DNA of 10,198 nucleotides from Betaproteobacteria bacterium (GTDB lineage Bacteria > Pseudomonadota > Gammaproteobacteria > Burkholderiales > Rhodocyclaceae), in NCBI GenBank assembly GCA_028868235.1, contig JAGWUW010000058.1, forward strand, positions 1 through 10,198. Direction: 5' to 3'. Numbering within the stretch: position 1 is the first letter of the stretch; the number at the start of each line of letters is the position of its first letter. Below the pieces are notes generated by a model. It had not been told where the DNA came from. It ran no database searches and worked only from the letters and a program-made list of their open reading frames with translations. This document shows, piece by piece, positions 7,371 to 10,198 of the stretch. The position numbers and the translations under genes were made by a program.

Positions 7371-8264
7371 CTACTTGCCAACAGCCGTATTCAACGAGTC
7401 ACCCTGCGTGAAGTACCAAGTCCGGGCGAACGAAAGCACGGTGGCACCGCCCAGCCCTTGAGTCGGAATGGGGCCAAAGGGAGCCGACATGCGAAGGATG
7501 CGCAAGGCCGCCTGATCAAGTACCTTGTGTCCGGACGACTTGGATATTTCTGCGCTGTACAGGCTCCCATCCTCGGCCCGCAGTTCGACGAAGATGACCA
7601 CCGCGCCATACAGCTTGCCGCGAGCCTCCGGCGGATAATTCAGGGTACCGATACGCTCGATTTTTTGCTTCCAGGCATCGAGATAGGCAGCCAACGCATA
7701 CTCCTCGGTCCGCGCCCCAACAAATTTCTTGCGCGGCCTCTTGCTGTATTCCTCGGCCGATTTGGCAATTTCACCCTCCAGACGAGCCATGGCGCGGGCC
7801 GACTCTGCCAGGTCTAGACCGCTGACGCTAGGGACTGGCGACGGCTGTTCACTGATCGTTTTGGCTGCAGCGACGTTGCGCAAACTCCTAGCTTGGGTGA
7901 GCAGCTTCTGCTGCGCCGTTTCGAGCTCCTGGACACGACGCTGCATCTGCTGGATGTCGTTGCCCTCGGTCTGCCGTTGTGTCGGCGGCAGTGGCGTCTT
8001 GGCACGGCGGTTCTCGTCGGTATTGCCGCCACCATCCAGATTCGACTGGGCCAGCGCCTGCGCATCGTGCGGCTTGCGATGCGACTTGGCATTGACCAGA
8101 ATGATGTCCATGGCCTTTTCCTGCATCGCCTTCGAGGCCTCGGGAAACTGAAAATGCAGGGTAAGAAGTACGGCATGTACAGCGAGAGAAATGCCAAGCG
8201 CGGTCCACATCCGCCGATCCTGTTCGGCGGCCCTTGCCCGGCGTGGACTGACCGCCCGCTTCAC
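7371..8264 (-). CDS. TonB-family energy transducer with coiled-coil linker
   Basis: A 297-residue protein anchored in the inner membrane. After a basic N-terminus, one membrane helix (about 21-40) contains Ser26 and His30 with the S-x3-H spacing of the functionally essential Ser16/His20 of E. coli TonB. Residues about 103-176 are rich in Gln, Glu, Arg and Leu and probably form a coiled coil, in place of the long Pro-Lys/Pro-Glu spacer of classical TonB; only a short Pro stretch occurs near 91-94. Residues about 205-288 form the TonB C-terminal domain (LNYPPEARGKLYGAVVIFVE, then SSGHKVLDQAAL). TonB transmits proton-motive force from ExbB-ExbD to outer-membrane receptors; neither partner gene is in the window. 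The GTG start at 8264 overlaps the upstream stop as GTGA, with AGGAGG and GAAGAGG upstream. A TolA-like role is less likely. Confidence 0.88.
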   Translation of the reverse strand: MKRAVSPRRARAAEQDRRMWTALGISLAVHAVLLTLHFQFPEASKAMQEKAMDIILVNAKSHRKPHDAQALAQSNLDGGGNTDENRRAKTPLPPTQRQTEGNDIQQMQRRVQELETAQQKLLTQARSLRNVAAAKTISEQPSPVPSVSGLDLAESARAMARLEGEIAKSAEEYSKRPRKKFVGARTEEYALAAYLDAWKQKIERIGTLNYPPEARGKLYGAVVIFVELRAEDGSLYSAEISKSSGHKVLDQAALRILRMSAPFGPIPTQGLGGATVLSFARTWYFTQGDSLNTAVGK

Positions 8265-10162
8265 GCCTCTTCGCCCTCCTGAGCTTCCGTCACATTGGTA
8301 TCGCCAAGCAGGTTCAGGAAACGACAGGTAAGCTCCGGCGCCAGCAGGTCGATTTCCTCGACCGCCAGATGCACCCGCTGTCCTGGCGCCAGGTCGGCTG
8401 CTAGCGACGGTACGCGCAGCATCACGGGCAGATGGTCAAGTTTGACCAATTGCTCGCGACGCACGGTAGCGTCGATTTCGGTAATACCGTGCTGTTGCAG
8501 CCAGCGTAGACACCAATAACGTTCCATCTGGCGCTGGAAATCGGCATAAGCGGAATAGGTCAGTTCAAAATCACGCATCGCAGCGAACAATTCGGCCGAT
8601 TTCTGTGCAAAAGCCGGTGTTTCGCCCTTCAGACAGGCGATTAGCTGCCATTGATTGACCAGATCGCAGTAGCGGCGCAGCGGAGAGGTCATCCAGGCAT
8701 ATTGCGGCACGCCGAGGCCTTCGTGCGGCAACGGCGAGGTAGTCATGCGGACCTTGCCCTGCGTCTGGGCGCGGTACAGGCAGGCGACGTTGTTCTCGGC
8801 AAGCAGGCCACCCCAAGTCGAATTGGCAACGATCATCAGCTCGGCGACCAGCTTGTCGAGCGGACTACCGCGTTTGCGTTCGCTGATGTCTACCGTGCAG
8901 GCGTCGGGATCGGCCAAATCGCCGACAATGGCGAAGTTGTAGTCGTTGATGCCCTGCACGGCGGACGGCTTGCCACGCCGGCCTTCGCAAGCATTGGCGA
9001 AGTGCCAGAGGTGGACCAGTTCGTCCTTGAACGGCAGGTCGGGCAGCGGAGCATTGATAGTTTCGGCGTTGAACCAGGGTTCGATTTCGTGGTGGCGCAG
9101 GTTGGCAGCGATATGCACCATCTCCAGCCGCGATTCGTGGCTGAGAATTTCCAGCGACTCGTTAACCGTCAGGTACAACGACACGGCCGGGCAATCGGTA
9201 CCGCCGGCCAGCGTGTAGTTCTGGACGACTGCATCAGGCAGCATCGTGATCTTGTTGCCGGGCATGTAGACCGTGGACAACCGGGCGCGGGCCACGCCGT
9301 CGAGGGGCGAACCGTGTTCGATGGCCAGCCCCGGGGCGGCGATGTGGATGCCGATGCGCGAACCGATGCCTGGCAGTTTGACGACCGACAACGCATCATC
9401 GATCTCGGTGGTGTGGGCATCGTCGATCGAGAAGGCGCGGACGTCAGCGCGCGGCAAGTCGCTTGGCAACCTGGGTGCCTCCAGCACAGGGAAACCCGTG
9501 CCTTTAGGGAACTGCTCGTGCAGGAAGCGGCGGTAATGCAGGAAATAAGGCGACTTGATGGCACCGCATTGGAACAACAGTTGTGCGGCAGTCAGGCCTG
9601 TTTCGGCGCAGGCGGCCTCGAAGGCCTTGGTTTCCGGTTTGTTACGGTCTGGAGCGTAGAGCAGGGCGTCGCTCAGCGCGCCGATCTCCGGCGGCAGGCG
9701 AAAGGCCTTCAGCTCGCTGATCCAGCCTTCCATCGCCAGCGCTTGCTGACGCTTTTTTTCAAGACTGGCCAGAGCAGCTGTGAGAATGTCGGCAGGCGCC
9801 TTGCGGAAGCGCCCCTTGCCTTTACGGTGGAAATAGACGGGCGCGGCGTGCAGGGCGAGCAGCACCGCCGTCGCTTCGACCGGCGCGGGTTCGTGTCCGT
9901 AGTAATCACGGGCAAAATCAAGAAACGAAAATTCGCCATCGTTCACGCACTCCCACAGGAAATCCGGTTCGATTTCTTCGGCCAGCGGTGTCGCCTGTTC
10001 GAGCAACACCGCAGCGGAAGGTTTCTCAAAACGCAACAATACTGTCGCGGTCTTGATCTTGCTGCGCTTACCGGTGGGCATTTCGACCTGCAACGAGCTG
10101 TCGTTGTCGGCCATGATGCTGCCGGCCTTGAAGCCGCCATCTTCTTCAAACAATACGTTCAT
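8261..10162 (-). CDS. RNase II/R-family 3'-5' exoribonuclease (RNB domain)
   Basis: A 633-residue RNB-domain enzyme that degrades RNA from the 3' end. The N-terminal ~100 residues are a small barrel-like segment; a helical, winged-helix-like region follows (about 100-200), as in the Deinococcus/plastid branch rather than classical E. coli RNase II with two cold-shock domains. The catalytic centre is at about 247-257 (DDAHTTEIDDA). Asp247, Asp255 and Asp256 correspond to E. coli RNase II Asp201, Asp209 and Asp210, while Glu253 replaces Asp207. The second conserved block is SPLRRYCDL, with Arg497 and Asp500. A short S1-like barrel ends the protein (about 560-625). The ATG at 10162 is preferred over an in-frame TTG at 10189, because a -10 promoter box lies between them. 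First gene of the operon; its stop overlaps the TonB-like start. Confidence 0.9.
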   Translation of the reverse strand: MNVLFEEDGGFKAGSIMADNDSSLQVEMPTGKRSKIKTATVLLRFEKPSAAVLLEQATPLAEEIEPDFLWECVNDGEFSFLDFARDYYGHEPAPVEATAVLLALHAAPVYFHRKGKGRFRKAPADILTAALASLEKKRQQALAMEGWISELKAFRLPPEIGALSDALLYAPDRNKPETKAFEAACAETGLTAAQLLFQCGAIKSPYFLHYRRFLHEQFPKGTGFPVLEAPRLPSDLPRADVRAFSIDDAHTTEIDDALSVVKLPGIGSRIGIHIAAPGLAIEHGSPLDGVARARLSTVYMPGNKITMLPDAVVQNYTLAGGTDCPAVSLYLTVNESLEILSHESRLEMVHIAANLRHHEIEPWFNAETINAPLPDLPFKDELVHLWHFANACEGRRGKPSAVQGINDYNFAIVGDLADPDACTVDISERKRGSPLDKLVAELMIVANSTWGGLLAENNVACLYRAQTQGKVRMTTSPLPHEGLGVPQYAWMTSPLRRYCDLVNQWQLIACLKGETPAFAQKSAELFAAMRDFELTYSAYADFQRQMERYWCLRWLQQHGITEIDATVRREQLVKLDHLPVMLRVPSLAADLAPGQRVHLAVEEIDLLAPELTCRFLNLLGDTNVTEAQEGEEA

Positions 10163-10168
10163 CGGCGG

Positions 10169-10174
10169 ATTATA
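10169..10174 (-). promoter_or_regulatory. -10 promoter box of the RNase-TonB-aroE-mtgA operon, giving a probable leaderless mRNA
   Basis: A perfect TATAAT lies on the minus strand exactly six bases before the ATG at 10162. With normal spacing, transcription would begin at or next to the A of the start codon. No Shine-Dalgarno sequence lies before the ATG. The -35 position falls at about 10192-10197 (GCAAAT), a poor match, at the very edge of the window. Confidence 0.5.
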
Positions 10175-10198
10175 GCCCAGCGAATTCAATGATTTGCG

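Noticed and set aside
7893..8282. Plus-strand open frame opposite the TonB-like gene
   Set aside because: It is antisense to a gene with intact TonB motifs, has no ribosome binding site, and shows no recognisable domain.
8651..10192. A 513-codon plus-strand open frame opposite the RNase II-like gene
   Set aside because: It is wholly antisense to a gene with clear RNB catalytic motifs, resembles no family I know, and is rich in Arg, Gln, Gly and Val as expected for a shadow frame in GC-rich DNA.

Overview
The window looks like chromosomal DNA of a betaproteobacterium, most likely from the Rhodocyclales (Dechloromonas/Azoarcus-like). I infer this from moderately high GC, the style of the encoded proteins, and the gene set RNase II-like – TonB – aroE – mtgA. 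I have made no database comparison. No tRNA, rRNA, CRISPR array or complete insertion sequence is visible.

Plus-strand half (1-4019): the window opens inside a SulP-type anion transporter whose C-terminus carries a STAS domain and then a CRP-like cyclic-nucleotide-binding fold (1-1191). After a 167-base gap comes an 886-residue protein with two tandem Cache-like sensor modules and a C-terminal CheW domain (1359-4019). It has no membrane segment and no methyl-accepting signalling domain, so it looks like a soluble sensor-coupling protein of a chemotaxis-type array.

Scar region (4020-4340): no intact gene. It holds the decayed last transmembrane segment of an MgtE-type magnesium transporter (minus strand, about 4050-4175), a short GGGGCT tandem repeat, and a diverged second copy of the 3' end of the SulP gene (about 4226-4284). 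The Cache-CheW gene is therefore bracketed by two copies of a SulP gene tail.

Minus-strand half (4341-10162): corA-like (4341-5723) encodes a CorA-family transporter with an MgtE-N-like domain at its front and GMS where CorA normally has GMN. Upstream of it lies a tightly packed gene run read right to left: RNase II-like exonuclease -> TonB-like protein -> aroE -> mtgA. The first pair is coupled by a GTGA overlap and the last pair by an ATGA overlap. A TATAAT box six bases before the first ATG suggests a leaderless transcript, and a hairpin with a T-tract overlapping the mtgA stop codon ends the run. The operon joins RNA decay, outer-membrane energy transduction, aromatic precursor synthesis and peptidoglycan glycan-strand synthesis; this is probably a conserved grouping rather than one pathway.

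Most of the window is ordinary housekeeping sequence. The points most worth a second look are the soluble double-Cache-CheW protein, the two gene remnants beside it, and the CorA variant.
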